Positions 22,505 to 33,749 of a DNA stretch of 64,000 nt are shown one piece after another; positions within the stretch are counted from its first letter, which is position 1, and every line of letters begins with the position of its first letter. A program made the translations under genes and the position numbers. The DNA is from Calamus simplicifolius (Eukaryota > Streptophyta > Magnoliopsida > Arecales > Arecaceae). The stretch is taken from contig UESW01001616.1 of the NCBI GenBank assembly GCA_900491605.1, positions 340,426-404,425 of the forward strand. Direction: 5' to 3'. The notes under the pieces are model-generated. The model did no database searches. It was not told the origin of the DNA and saw nothing but the letters and a program-made list of their open reading frames with translations.

Positions 22505-24111
22505 ATGACGCCTCTGTCTCGTTTTGGCCGAATGCTTTCTGCTTTTGGGCTCTTCTTTATGTTGGATTTTGTTTTAATATTGAAAAATATATATTTAAAA
22601 TTTTATCCTGATCAAAAATAAAGAGGGGCAAGACGTTCTTAATTTCTATTGCTCTCATTTTAGGGATAGTCCAAAGGGGAGGCTACTGGTAGTACCCTGG
22701 ATTATTTACCCAATGGGCGTACGGTAGGGATATTAGGGACGTACCAATAAGGAAGGCTGCTGTAGTACCTTGGTGCGTTTGACCCAACTACCTGCGTACC
22801 GGGAGAGTTAATAGATCATCAAGAATCATCTGAAAGGGCATAAGATCCGATAAACTCTAAATATTCAGTTATTAATTCATTTTTATTTAAGAGATTGATC
22901 GATAAGTCTTATGCCATGAAGCATGCATTTATCTGTTCACTCATTCTTTTGGATATAGTTTGAATAAAGATAAATCCAAATATCTCATTATCAAATCACC
23001 ATAAAAAGAGGAAGCATGGGTTTCCTTGCTTCGGATATGTGCACACGGGATAAGGACGGATGAAAAATATTTCTTACTGAAAACGTGCCGGTAATACAAA
23101 AAAAAAGGGGCGTGGCATTATTTTTAAAAAAAAAATTTGGATGCCAGCGCCTGTGGCTGGCTGGCTGGGCGCTGGCTGACTGCCAGCGCCCATCATTATT
23201 TAAAAAAAAAATAGACGCCAGCACCCAGGCACTGGCTGGGCGCTGGCTGACTACCAGCGCCTAGGCGATGGCTGGCTGGGCACTGGCTGTCTGCCAGCGC
23301 CCAGGCACCAGCGAACGCCCAGGCGCTGGTAGTTCCTGGGTGGGCCAGGCGCTGGCCCAGCGAGTATCTGGCCCAATCAGGGCTGGTCCAGTGTTTAATT
23401 GGCTCTGTTGTCTGGGCCAGTAGTGAGGCTGGGCCGTGCACATAATCTGAACTGTAGCAGGCTGGATTGCAGTAGTCTGGACACATTTGATCCAAAAATT
23501 TTAAGGTGATTGAGATATTTTGGTTAAATTAAACTATTGAAATTGGGTGAGGATGACAGGCTGTTGGCTCGTTCATTAAGTGATGGGCCATTAGCCTGTC
23601 ATATTTATGTTTAATTATATTTAGAATTTGTGTGTGTAAATTTTGTGAATTATGCATGCATCTTAAGTGACATAATTGAGCATAAAATTTAAATAATGTC
23701 TAAGTGATAAATACAATTGAATAATTGAGGAGTAGCCACAGCATCCTTAATTATAAAATTATATAATAAAGTTAATAAATCACATGAATAATAGACATTA
23801 ATTATAATTAATTATATGGATATAATAAAATTTATTCCACAGAAAATTTTGTTATATTTATATAATTAATTAGGATAAAATGTCAAATTATATTTTCTAA
23901 TTTACCCACAGGGATTAGAAATTAAGGGTATAATTTGATAATTTTATCATATAGTTTAAATGTGAATCTAATTGAATTAATACTTCAGCCCACAGGTAAG
24001 TTTTATGTCAGTAGATTCATATTTTGACGTATTTTACATTGGTGGATATGTCATATTGTTTAAAGAGCTTCAAAGTTTTGTAACTTGAGTATGGTTATTT
24101 AATTTTTGCAG
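22505..24111 (+). other. Copia-A leader, with a possible intron
   Basis: About 1.6 kb precedes Gag without a recognisable gene. It includes a diverged duplication near 22680-22800 (GTAGTACC...GCGTAC) and a GC-rich patch of repeated CTGGCTG/CCAGCGCC motifs at 23150-23360. A good splice pair, ACAG|GTAAGTTT at 23996 and TTTTTGCAG at 24111, would remove 116 bases just upstream of the Gag frame. Use of this intron is inference. Confidence 0.5.
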
Positions 24112-24758
24112 TTTGTCAGCCTGTTAATTTCTCTAATATAATTTGTGATGTTCCTAAGCTCAGAGGGGACAATTATAAAATTTGGAAGGAGAGAACTCTC
24201 CTTCATCTAGGGTGCAAGGACATTGATTACGCCATAAGGAAGGATGAACCGCCCCCTGAAGATTCTGTTCTTTATGAAAAATGGGAGCGATCTAATCGTC
24301 TCTCAATAATGTTCATAAAGACCAAGATCTCAGATGGCATCAGGGGTTCCCTTAAGCATTATGACAATGTCCGTGACTTGCTGAAGGCGATCGATGATCA
24401 ATTTGTATCTTCAGACAAGGCATTAGCTAGCACCCTAATTCACCAGTTCTCATCCATAAAATTGAGTGGTATACACGGTGTACGTGACCACATTATGAGG
24501 ATGAGGGACATTGTGGCTCAATTGAAGAGACTTGAAGTTGAGATGTCTGACTCTTTTCTAGTGCATTACATTCTCAACACTCTACCACCGCAATATGCCC
24601 CATTTAAGATCTCTTATAACACACATAAGGATAAATGGTCAATTAATGAACTTATGACCATGTGTGTTCAAGAGGAGGGTAGACTTGCTATGGAAGAGGG
24701 TAAGAAGGTAAATTTGACAACACCAGAAAAGAAAAAAAATTTCAAGCAAAGGACAAGG
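24112..24758 (+). pseudogene. Copia-A Gag, N-terminal part
   Basis: The open frame runs from about 24114 through DVPKLRGDNYKIWKERTLLH, a typical copia Gag start, and on through LKAIDDQFVSSDKALAST, IHGVRDHIMRMRDIVAQLKR and WSINELMTMCVQEEGRLAME, to a Lys-rich end. No ATG lies at the start of the frame; the first in-frame Met is at 24309, well inside the conserved domain. An upstream exon or another start codon is therefore likely, or the start is lost. SIRE-2 interrupts it at 24758. Gag resumes at 35410 with the zinc knuckle, in a frame one base off. Confidence 0.8.
24754..24758. repeat. Target-site duplication of SIRE-2, left copy
   Basis: CAAGG precedes TGTTGGGGAG at 24759 and recurs at 35405-35409. 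Confidence 0.95.
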
Positions 24759-25110
24759 TGTTGGGGAGATTGTTGAGAAATTGTTGCCCCAATCTTATTG
24801 ATTTTGATGATTACCAAAAGCCATGAGTATATTAAAAGATGAAATGAGTTTATTTACATGAGCAATGAATTTATTTAGAACAATCAATGAGTATGTTAAG
24901 TATGACTTTAATCAATTTGAAAGTAACTTCAAGCTCCATGTTTAAGCTTTCAAAAAGAAATTTTATACTTCATATCTCAATCAATGAGCTTTTGGAACAT
25001 TTCTTGAATTGATTCCTAATGATAATTTTATTGTATTCAAGTCAAAAATTGATTTAAAATGAATCTGGAATGAATTTCAAGTCAATCAGAAAATTCTCTG
25101 ATTTTTGATA

Positions 25111-25441
25111 CGTTCCGGAGCCGACTCTAGAGTTTCAGAGTCGACTCCACTCAGTATACAGAGATGTCTGTTTGTCTCGAGTCGACCCATGTGATTTCTC
25201 GAGTCGACCCCCGATTTTGTCGAGCCGACTCCATGACTGTGTGAGTCGACTCCGCTCAGACACCAGAGATTGTTTTTCTGAGCACTTCTCGAGTCGACCC
25301 CTTGCTTTTCATGAGTCGACCCCCGACTGTCAGGAGTCGACACCTTATTTTCGTTGAGTCGACCCTTTGACTTTCTGAATATTTCTATTTTTGGTATCGC
25401 GTCTTCGAGCCGACTCGCCTAAAGCTGGAGTCGACTCCAAC
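25111..25441. promoter_or_regulatory. GAGYCGAC palindrome array of SIRE-2 5' LTR
   Basis: Twelve copies of GAGTCGAC or GAGCCGAC, several extended to the full ten-base palindrome GAGTCGACTC, in about 330 bases. They sit roughly 100 bases upstream of the TATA box, an enhancer-like place. The 3' LTR repeats them at about 34111-34436. Confidence 0.75.
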
Positions 25442-25545
25442 AAATCTGGGCGTGATTTTTCTGAATGCCAACTCAGCGTCAACGGTAAGATTTTTCAATA
25501 ACGGCTAGATTTCTTTGTGTCTAACGACTATATTTTCGCAGAGTC

Positions 25546-25553
25546 TATAAATA
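25546..25553 (+). promoter_or_regulatory. TATA box of SIRE-2 5' LTR
   Basis: TATAAATA in the context GCAGAGTC...GAGAGGCCG, conserved at 34539-34546 and 55024-55031. It should place the RNA start about 30 bases downstream. Confidence 0.8.
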
Positions 25554-26420
25554 GAGAGGCCGTTTTCAAATCAAGTGACAGATATACAAATCAAGAGAGA
25601 AAAAGAAAAATCTTTCAGAAAAAGAGGAAAAACAGAGCGTCATTTGAAAAATCCGAGATTCAAAAATAGAGTGAAAGAAAAGGCATGAAATCAAAGGAGA
25701 CTTCATCTGTGCTCAAGTTCATCAATCCAAGAGAAGTCTAGAAGAAAATCCAAGAGCCATTCAAGAGCAAATCAAGAGATTTTCAACATTCAAAGAAAGG
25801 AAGAAAAAGCTCAAATCAACTCCAACATTCAATCCGTGAAGAATCTGAGCTGAGGCCCGATTCCACACTTCAAAGGAGTTGAGGAAAAGAAGAAAAGCCT
25901 GCACTCAAATCAAATCTAAACAGGCTCTTCTAAACCTTGCTTTTATTTTGAAATATCTGCTCTAAAGGAGCTGTTTTGTATTAAACTTACATTTTCATCT
26001 TGTGGTTTACTAATTCAATCAGAGGGTTGAATTAGTGGAGGTAGTGTACCTCGTCACAAGCTAAGGTTAGCTTGTGTGTTGGGTTTTGTGCTGGTAAGCC
26101 CGTGTAAAACCGGCTGGGTTCGTTGTGATCCCGGAAACAACAAGTTTGGGTTGTAAGCTTGTAAAACAACTCGACTGTAATCGAGGTGATTATAGTGTGG
26201 ACCCAAGTGGAGCTTGGGAGTGGACGTAGGTGTTGGATACACCGAACCACTATAAAATTTTTGTGTTTGCCGTGCTTATTTATCTCTCTCTTGCTATCGT
26301 GCTTTAACTTGAATTAATTGTTTGCATCCTCTCATCAATAGTTTAAATTATTTAAAAGGCTTAATTTTTAAAAGAATCCAATTCACCCCCCCCTCTTGGG
26401 TTGCCATCTGGGCCAACAAT

Positions 26421-26432
26421 TGGTATCAGAGC
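26421..26432 (+). promoter_or_regulatory. SIRE-2 primer-binding site
   Basis: TGGTATCAGAGC, two bases from the 5' LTR, complementary to initiator Met tRNA. Confidence 0.95.
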
Positions 26433-26483
26433 TTGTGCTCATTTGTTTTTGATTGATCACACGATCAAGAGCGAAAGATCCAA

Positions 26484-28230
26484 ATGGCAACACAAGCCAG
26501 CTCAAGTTTTGCTGAGGGTCATTCCACAAATAGACCACCCTTGTTTAATGGTTCCAACTATTCATATTGGAAAGCAAGAATGAGGATATTCATTCAAGCT
26601 ACTGATTATGAATTATGGAGTGTCATAATTAATGGACCTAGTACACCCACACACTTAGTTGATGGTTCTATAGTTCCTAAGCCCGAAAGGGATTGGAATG
26701 AAAATGATAGGAAGATGGCTCAGCTTAATGCAAAAGCCATGAATGTTTTATATTGTTCTCTTGATGCTAATGAATTTAATCGTATCTCTACCTGTAATTC
26801 CGCTAAAGAGATATGGGATAGATTAGAGGTTACCCATGAGGAACCAACCAAGTTAAAGAATCTAAGATTAATATACTTGTGCATAAATATGAATTGTTTA
26901 GCATGGAACAATCTGAAACCATAACATGCATGTATACTAGATTTACTGATATTGTTAATGGTTTGAAGAGTCTTGGAAAAACCTATACTAATGCTGAATT
27001 GGTTCGCAAAATTCTTAGGTCATTACCAAGATCATGGGAAGCCAAAATGACAGCCATTCAAGAAGCCAAAGACCTAAACACTCTACCTTTGGAAGAGCTT
27101 CTTGGATCTCTTATGACCCATGAATTGACAATGAAGCAACATGTGGAGGAGGACAACAAAAGAAAAGACAATTGCCCTCAAGGCTGCAAAAGTTGAAGAT
27201 AGCAGCAGCGATGATGAGGATGATGATGAAGACACAGCTCTTCTAGCAAGAAAGTTTAAGAAATTTATGAGGAGAAAGAAACCCTTCCACAAAAGAAAAT
27301 TTGGAAATAAGATGGAAGGAGAAAAGGAAAAAGATAAGGACAAGGACAAAGAGAAAGACCCCTTGATCTGTTATGAATGTAAGAAACCGGGGCATTATAG
27401 ATATGACTGTCCGCAATTGAAAAAGACTTTCAAGAAAAAGAAGAAAGCGTATGTTGCAACTTGGAGCGACAGTGATGAATCTTCTTCCGAAGAAGAAGAA
27501 CAAAAAGAGGTTGCCAACATTTGTTTTATGGCGAATGACGACGACGAGGTAAGTACTGAAAACCCCTGTGATGATTTTGCTTTCGATGAATTATTTGAAG
27601 CCTTCAATGAACTTGTAGATGATTTTAAGATTTTGAAAAAGAAATATAAATCTCTGAAAACTGAAAACATAAACTTAATTAAAGAGAAAAATGAAGTGAT
27701 GCTTGCAATTAAAGATTCAAAAGATAAAAAGGAAATATTTCTTAAAGAAAAGATGATTTTACTCATGAAATTAATACACTAAAATCTGAAAACGAAAATC
27801 TAACAAAAGATTTGAAAAAGCAAATGCAAACTCTATCTTTGGAAATGAACAGCACATTGTAGAAAATGAATCTCTAAAGAAAGAAGTTAAAAAATACAAA
27901 GATATTGTTGATAAATTCACCTTAAGTTCTACTAAACTAAACATGATTTTAGATAGTCAAAAAGCAGTTTTTGATAAGGCTGGATTAGGATACAATACAT
28001 CAAGAAAACAAAAATCTTTGAAAAACATTTTTGTACGTGCTAGCCAAAGTAACATCACTTGTTTTAAATGTAATTTAAAAGGGCATAAATCATTTGAATG
28101 TAATTTACAAAAACCAAATAAGAATTTAAATTTTAAAGGGAAGAAAATATGGGTTCCGAAAGGAACAATATTTGTTGCTACTAACCATGAAGGACCCAAG
28201 AAAGCTTGGGTACCTAAACATAAAGTTTGA
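26484..28230 (+). pseudogene. SIRE-2 gag (frameshifted)
   Basis: Starts at ATG 26484 (MATQASSSFAEGHSTNRPPL). The N-terminal Gag domain shows NGSNYSYWKARMRIF and KPERDWNENDRKMAQLNAKA. A base lost near 26840 (GAGGAACC where SIRE-3 has GAGGGAACC) shifts the frame to 26879-27196, and another change shifts it to 27141-27782. That part holds an acidic run, a basic run, the knuckle CYECKKPGHYRYDC and a coiled coil. The second knuckle CFKCNLKGHKSFEC is in a third frame (27943-28230). The frame change before the second knuckle is shared with SIRE-3. Confidence 0.9.
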
Positions 28231-31200
28231 TTTCATTGCAGGAATGTCTTGTGGCCAAGAGATCAAAGAGAAAGTGGTATCTTGATAGTGGCTGCTCAAG
28301 ACATATGACGGGTGACAAAGAAGAATTCATCACCCTTGAAGAAAAGAAAGGAGGAGTTGTTACGTTCGGTGATAATGGTAAAGGTCAGATTATGGGCCTT
28401 GGTAAAATCCGTATAACTCCATCCACCTTTATAGATAATGTACTTTATGTTGATGGTTTGAAGCATAACTTAATTAGTATAAGCCAATTGTGCGATAAAG
28501 ATTTTAAAGTATCATTTGAAACCTCTTTCTGCACAGTGTCTAATTCCATTGATAATAGCATTGTATTTACTGGTTATAGACATGGCAATGTTTACTTGGT
28601 TGATCTAGACAAATTATCTATGAGTGATCATTGCTTAATTGCTGATAATGCTAATATGAATGAAATTGGATGGTTATGGCATCGTAGATTAGGTCATGCA
28701 AGCACACACCTAATTTCAAAACTAATTAAAATGGACTTAGTTAAAGGGCTACCTAAAATAGATTTTGAAAACAACAAAATATGTGATGCATGTCAATTTG
28801 GAAAACAAACAAGAAGTTCTTTCAAATCTAAAAATGTTGTTTCAACTTCTAGGCCATTAGAGCTACTTCACATGGACCTTTTTGGACCAACTAGAACCAC
28901 AAGTCTAGGAGGAAAGAAATATGGTCTTGTGATTGTAGATGATTACTCTAGATACACTTGGGTATTTTTTTAGCTCACAAAGATGAGACTTTCTCGATAT
29001 TCCTGAAATTCTTTAAGAAAGTCACAAATGAGAAAAACACTACCATAGTGTCTCTAAGAAGTGATCATGGAACTGAATTTGAAAATCACCTATTTGAAAA
29101 TTTTTGTGCTGAAAATGGTATTAATCATAATTTTTCTGCACCTAGGACCCCACAACAAAATGGTGTTGTAGAAAGGAAAAATAGGACTTTAGAAGACATG
29201 GCCCGTACCATGCTATGTGAAAGCAACCTACCAAAGTATTTTTGGGCGGAAGCTATAAACACGGCATGTTACATTTTAAATAGAGCCCTAATAAGACCAA
29301 TACTTAAGAAAACACCTTATGAACTATGGCAAAACAGAAAACCTAATATTAGATATTTTCATGCATTTGGTTGTAAATGTTTTGTTCATAATAATGGTAA
29401 AAATAATTTAGGCAAATTTGATGCTAAATCTGATGAAGGAATATTCTTAGGATATTCAACAACTAGTAAAGCATATAGAGTATTTAACAAGAAAACTTTA
29501 GTTGTTGAAGAATCCATTCATGTAGTTTTTGATGAATCTTTAGCAACTCGTTCCGAAAAGTTTGATGATGAGGAAGATACAAACATAATTGAGAAAGATC
29601 TTGAAAAATTAAATATTGATGTATCTTCAGATCATGAGCAAGAAGCTAAAGATAATGATTCACCTAAGGATGATGATACTAACACTAATCATAATGATAT
29701 GGATCTTCCTAGAGATTGGAGATACGCTTATAGTCACCCTAAGGAATTGATTATAGGTGATCCATCTCAAGGAATAAGAACTAGATCATCTATGAGAAAT
29801 ATTAGTAATCATCTTGCATTTGTATCACAAATTGAACCTAAAACTATTGAAGAAGCTGAAAAAGATAATAATTGGATGTTAGCTATGCAAGAAGAATTAA
29901 ATCAATTTACTAGAAATAATGTATGGACATTAGTAGAAAGACCTAAAGATCATTCTGTTATAGGATCAAAATGGGTATTTAGAAATAAACTAGATGAAAA
30001 TGGCATAGTAATTAGAAACAAAGCTAGATTAGTTGCAAAAGGATATAATCAAGAAGAAGGTATTGATTTTGATGAAACCTTTGCACCAGTAGCTAGATTA
30101 GAAGCCATTAGACTATTACTTGCATTTGCATGTCACATGAATTTTAACTTATTTCAAATGGATGTAAAAAGTGCTTTTTAAATGGATTTATAAATGAAGA
30201 AGTGTATGTAGAACAACCACCAGGTTTTGAAGATCATGAATTTTCAAATCACGTTTTTAAATTGCACAAAGCATTATATGGTTTGAAACAAGCACCTAGA
30301 GCATGGTATGATAGATTAAGTAAATTCTTAATTGAAAATGATTTTATAAGAGGAAATGTAGATAAAACATTATTTTTGAAAAGAAAAAGTAAAGATTTAT
30401 TAGTAGTTCAAATATATGTTGATGATATTATTTTTGGTGCTACTAACAATCTTCTATGTCAAGAATTTGCTAAGTTGATGCAGGGTGAGTTTGAAATGAG
30501 CATGATGGGAGAACTCAACTTCTTCCTTGGACTCCAAATCAAACAAGAAAAGGAAGGGATTTTCATCAACCAAACCAAGTACACAAAGGAACTACTCAAA
30601 AAGTTTGGTATGGATTCAATGAAACCCCTTGGAACTCCAATGAGTCCTTCATGCAAATTAGACAAAGATGAGGAAGGTAAGAAAGTTGATCAAAGTACTA
30701 TCGAGGTATAATCGGATCCCTACTCTACTTAACTGCAAGTAGACCTGATATAATGTTCTCTGTTTGTCTATGTGCTAGATTTCAATCAGAACCTAAAGAA
30801 TCTCACTTAATTGCTGTTAAAAGAATACTAAGATACTTAAATGGAACAAAAAATGTAGGCTTATGGTATTCTAGAGACTCAACATTGAACTTAATTGCAT
30901 ATTCTGATTCTGATTATGCTGGATGTAAGTTAGATAGGAAAAGCACAAGTGGTGCATGCCAATTCTTAGGAAGTAACTTAATCTCATGGTTTAGCAAAAA
31001 GCAAAATTCAGTTGCATTATCAACTACTGAAGCTGAATATGTTGCAGCTGGAAGTTGCTGTGCTCAAATCCTATGGATTAAGCGACAACTTGAAGACTAT
31101 GGTATCACACTTGACAAAACACCTATAAAATGTGACAACACAAGTGCAATTAATCTAACAAAAAATCCAATTCAACATTCTAAAACACATAGAAATTAGA

Positions 31201-31356
31201 TATCATTTTATTAGAGAACATGTAACGAATGGAGAAATATGTCTTGATTATGTTAATACTGAAGATCAATTAGCTGATATATTTACAAAACCCTTGAGTG
31301 AAGAAAGATTCTGTTATCTTAGAGGAGAGTTAGGGATTTGTGATCCATTAGAATGA
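28227..31356 (+). pseudogene. SIRE-2 pol: protease, integrase, RT, RNase H (frameshifted)
   Basis: The order and sequence are those of SIRE-3 pol. The DSG protease site, HHCC site and first integrase Asp lie at 28227-28973. The integrase core continues at 28958 in another frame through RT to the SAF motif (30181), with RT/YVDD at 30202-30711 and RNase H at 30753-31199, then a shifted tail. Breaks fall at T-runs near 28970 and 30178, an A-run near 30696 and a short deletion near 31183. Compared with SIRE-3 nearly all are single-base losses in homopolymers, so some may be assembly errors. Confidence 0.92.
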
Positions 31357-31825
31357 ATTTGAAACCCCTAAGGAAATTTTATCTAAAATTCTTTCAAATC
31401 CCTGATCTTTAAGGAAATCTTATCTAGAATTCATATCTAATTGATCTCCAATGATTTTTTATCAATTTTATGATCAATATCCGGACACATTTCAGATTCT
31501 CTGAAACTTTATGTTTTTGCTCTGAAATGGTCTCGGAGCCGACTCGGTCAGTATCGGAGTCGACTCCATGTTTCTGCTGAAACTCTGGAGCCGACCCCAT
31601 CTCTGTGCGAGTCGACTCCACTTCGGGATAAATTTCTGTGACTACCCGGAGTCGACCCCACACTTTGCGGGAGCCGACTCGAAGTGGTCCCAGGTCGATT
31701 TATCTAGGGCAGAGTCGACTCCTCGCTCACTTCTATCATCTCAAATCCTTCAAATACTCTCTCCAAAATTTTTCCTAACCTACCAAATCCTTAGAAATCC
31801 TTGATTAACCTTTCCACTAGATCAA
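31357..31825 (+). promoter_or_regulatory. SIRE-2 pol-ORF3 spacer with palindrome array
   Basis: No gene lies here. Seven GAGYCGAC motifs occupy about 31535-31720, followed by a CT-rich stretch (31721-31790) and then the ORF3 ATG at 31826. The layout is the same in SIRE-1 and SIRE-3. It could act as a second promoter or as part of the ORF3 leader; there is no clear TATA box. Confidence 0.65.
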
Positions 31826-33224
31826 ATGGCTCCTAAAACCCGTGGTTCTAGCCTTGGAGCGGCCGGGATGAAAAGGAAGAAGGCGGTGAAGAAGACTGTG
31901 AGGCGTCCCGCTCGCGAACCCTCTCCGAGCATGGATTCCACCTCATCCTCTTCAACTCCGAGTGCTTCTCCTACTACGGCCACATCTCAGGTAGACCGTC
32001 TAGCCGATAGAGTGATTACAACCGGGAGAAAGGTTGATTTTGAATTATTTGAGGCAGAAGGTTTTCTTGTGGGGAGGCAGTTAATTGAAATGGGATGGGA
32101 GAAGATATGTTCTTTAGATTGTCCAACCTACCCAGCCCTAGTTAAAGAATTTTATAAAAATCTGTCAAGAGGAGACAATGGATTAGTCAGCATCATTAGA
32201 GGAAATAGAATAAATGTGACAGTGGATTTACTCTCAAGATTGTTGGAACTTCCAGTGTCTGGTACTTCTACTTTTTCATCTGATGATAGGAGCCCAGCTC
32301 TATCAAGATTGCTTAAAAAGAAATTGTTGGTTTTGAAGAAGTCTATGCAAATCAACTATCCTTGGAATTAAGACTTCTCCATAACATTTGTAGTAGGATT
32401 CTATTCCCTAAGATTGGGAGATTTGATTATGTTTCTGAGAGAGATATCTTTGTAATGGATGCTATAGTGACTGGAAGACCTATCAATCTTCCGAGCATGA
32501 TAATTATGGTACATTGCTGACTGTGGGAGCAAGAGGAAATCTAGTCTACCCTATGGCATGATATTAACTAAGATCTTTCAAAGCCAAGGGATAATCATTT
32601 CCGATAGTGAGCCAATGAGAAATTTAAGACACACTGATTACTATAGTTTGGCCACTATTCATAGAATGGGATTTGTGAAGAAGGATGGCAGATGGGAAAG
32701 GAAAAGTATGTTGGAAGATAGAGCCGGATGTTGAGGCACCTGGACCGTCAGTTAGACATTCATCTCCTGTACCTCCTAGCTCTTCTGTTCCTGTTCCGGC
32801 CCTTCTCCTGCTCCGATGGTTGATCAGTCATCTTCTTCATCTGTCGGTTTTTCAGATCTTCAGTTAATGCAGCTCAAGAGTCTTCTTGATGATCAGGCGG
32901 ATAAATTGAAGACAGAGTTTGACAATAAATTCATGAATCTTAAAGAAACTCTTATTCATTAGATGATCGGATCACCAAGATTGAATCTACTCTTAGCTCC
33001 TCTACTGAGTCTTTAAGTGGTGATCTAAAGAATATTTTTGAAGAACTTAAAGACATTGTGGAGATGGTGAGACCTATGCAAAGTGCAATGCTGAACTTCA
33101 AGACAAGATTTTAACTGCTTGTACTTTTGTAGATGAAAGACTGAAAGATTATGTTAAGATTCAAACTGATGGAATGAAGAACATTATAGATCACTTAACA
33201 AGGATTGTAAGGACACATTTTTGA
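31826..33224 (+). pseudogene. SIRE-2 third ORF, Transposase_32-like (broken)
   Basis: ATG 31826 opens a 181-codon stretch. It has a basic start (MAPKTRGSSLGAAGMKRKKA), a Ser/Pro-rich segment, then VDRLADRVITTGRKVDFELF, YPALVKEFYKNLSRGDNGLV and IIRGNRINVTVDLLSRLLEL. The last two resemble the N-terminal half of the Transposase_32 family. The frame breaks at the AAAAAG run near 32318. Further domain parts (VTGRPINLPSM, SSLPYGMIL) follow in other frames to the TGA at 33222-33224. Among the three copies this one keeps the longest intact N-terminus. The role in the element is unknown; some Sireviruses carry an env-like ORF at this place, but I see no membrane segment here. Confidence 0.78.
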
Positions 33225-33749
33225 TGTAATAGATGTTTAGTCTTTGCAATGTAATGAAATTTATATTATGTTTTACATTTTGATACATGATGTAATGAAA
33301 AGTCAGTTTTGAATGTTCAATGTAATCTGAGTTTGAATGTACTTCTCCTATTATCAATGAATCTCAGTTCTTGTTAAAACATATCTTAAATCATGAATGT
33401 GATTATGTTTGATGCTTCTCTACCTTTTTGTTGATAACAAAAAAGGGGGAGAGTTTTATACATAACTGTATATGCATGGGAGAAATTAAACTAATTGAAT
33501 GAATGAGATAAAAGGAAGTAATAATTAAACATTACACATACAGTGAATGAATGAAAAAGCAATTTAGATGAAAAGGCTGAATTTTGACATTAAATTGTGT
33601 ATAAGCTTAAATTGAATGAATGGATATTTATTTGAGTTTCATAGGGGGAGCTACCTCATTCAGGGGGAGCCTAACTATGAAAATAAAATAAATTCTTTAA
33701 TTAATCATGCATATACTCAATGTTTTTGTCATCATCAAAAAGGGGAGAT
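33225..33749 (+). promoter_or_regulatory. SIRE-2 3' region: hairpin, extra purine motifs and PPT
   Basis: No gene. A hairpin CTTTTTGTT/AACAAAAAAG around GAT at 33424-33445 runs directly into GGGGGAGAG (33445-33453). Two AGGGGGAGC motifs follow near 33643-33670, and the PPT CAAAAAGGGGAGAT at 33736-33749 abuts the 3' LTR. The repetition of purine motifs is a known trait of Sireviruses; the final one is the likely plus-strand primer. Confidence 0.75.

Larger units (their letters stand above)
24759..26418 (+). repeat. SIRE-2 5' LTR
   Basis: 1660 bp, TGTTGGGGAGATTG...CTGGGCCAACA. Twelve GAGYCGAC motifs lie at about 25111-25441 and a TATAAATA box at 25546-25553. The end shared with all SIRE copies is CCCCTCTTGGGTTGCCATCT followed by GGGCCAACA. 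Confidence 0.95.

Noticed and set aside
25086..25357. Open frames across the LTR palindromes with Ser-Arg-Leu/Val-Asp-Ser repeats, also at 5058-5375, 13910-14116, 34079-34390, 54611-54820 and 63638-63847
   Set aside because: GAGTCGACTC repeats are free of stops in some frames; the peptides only mirror the motif and lie upstream of the TATA box.
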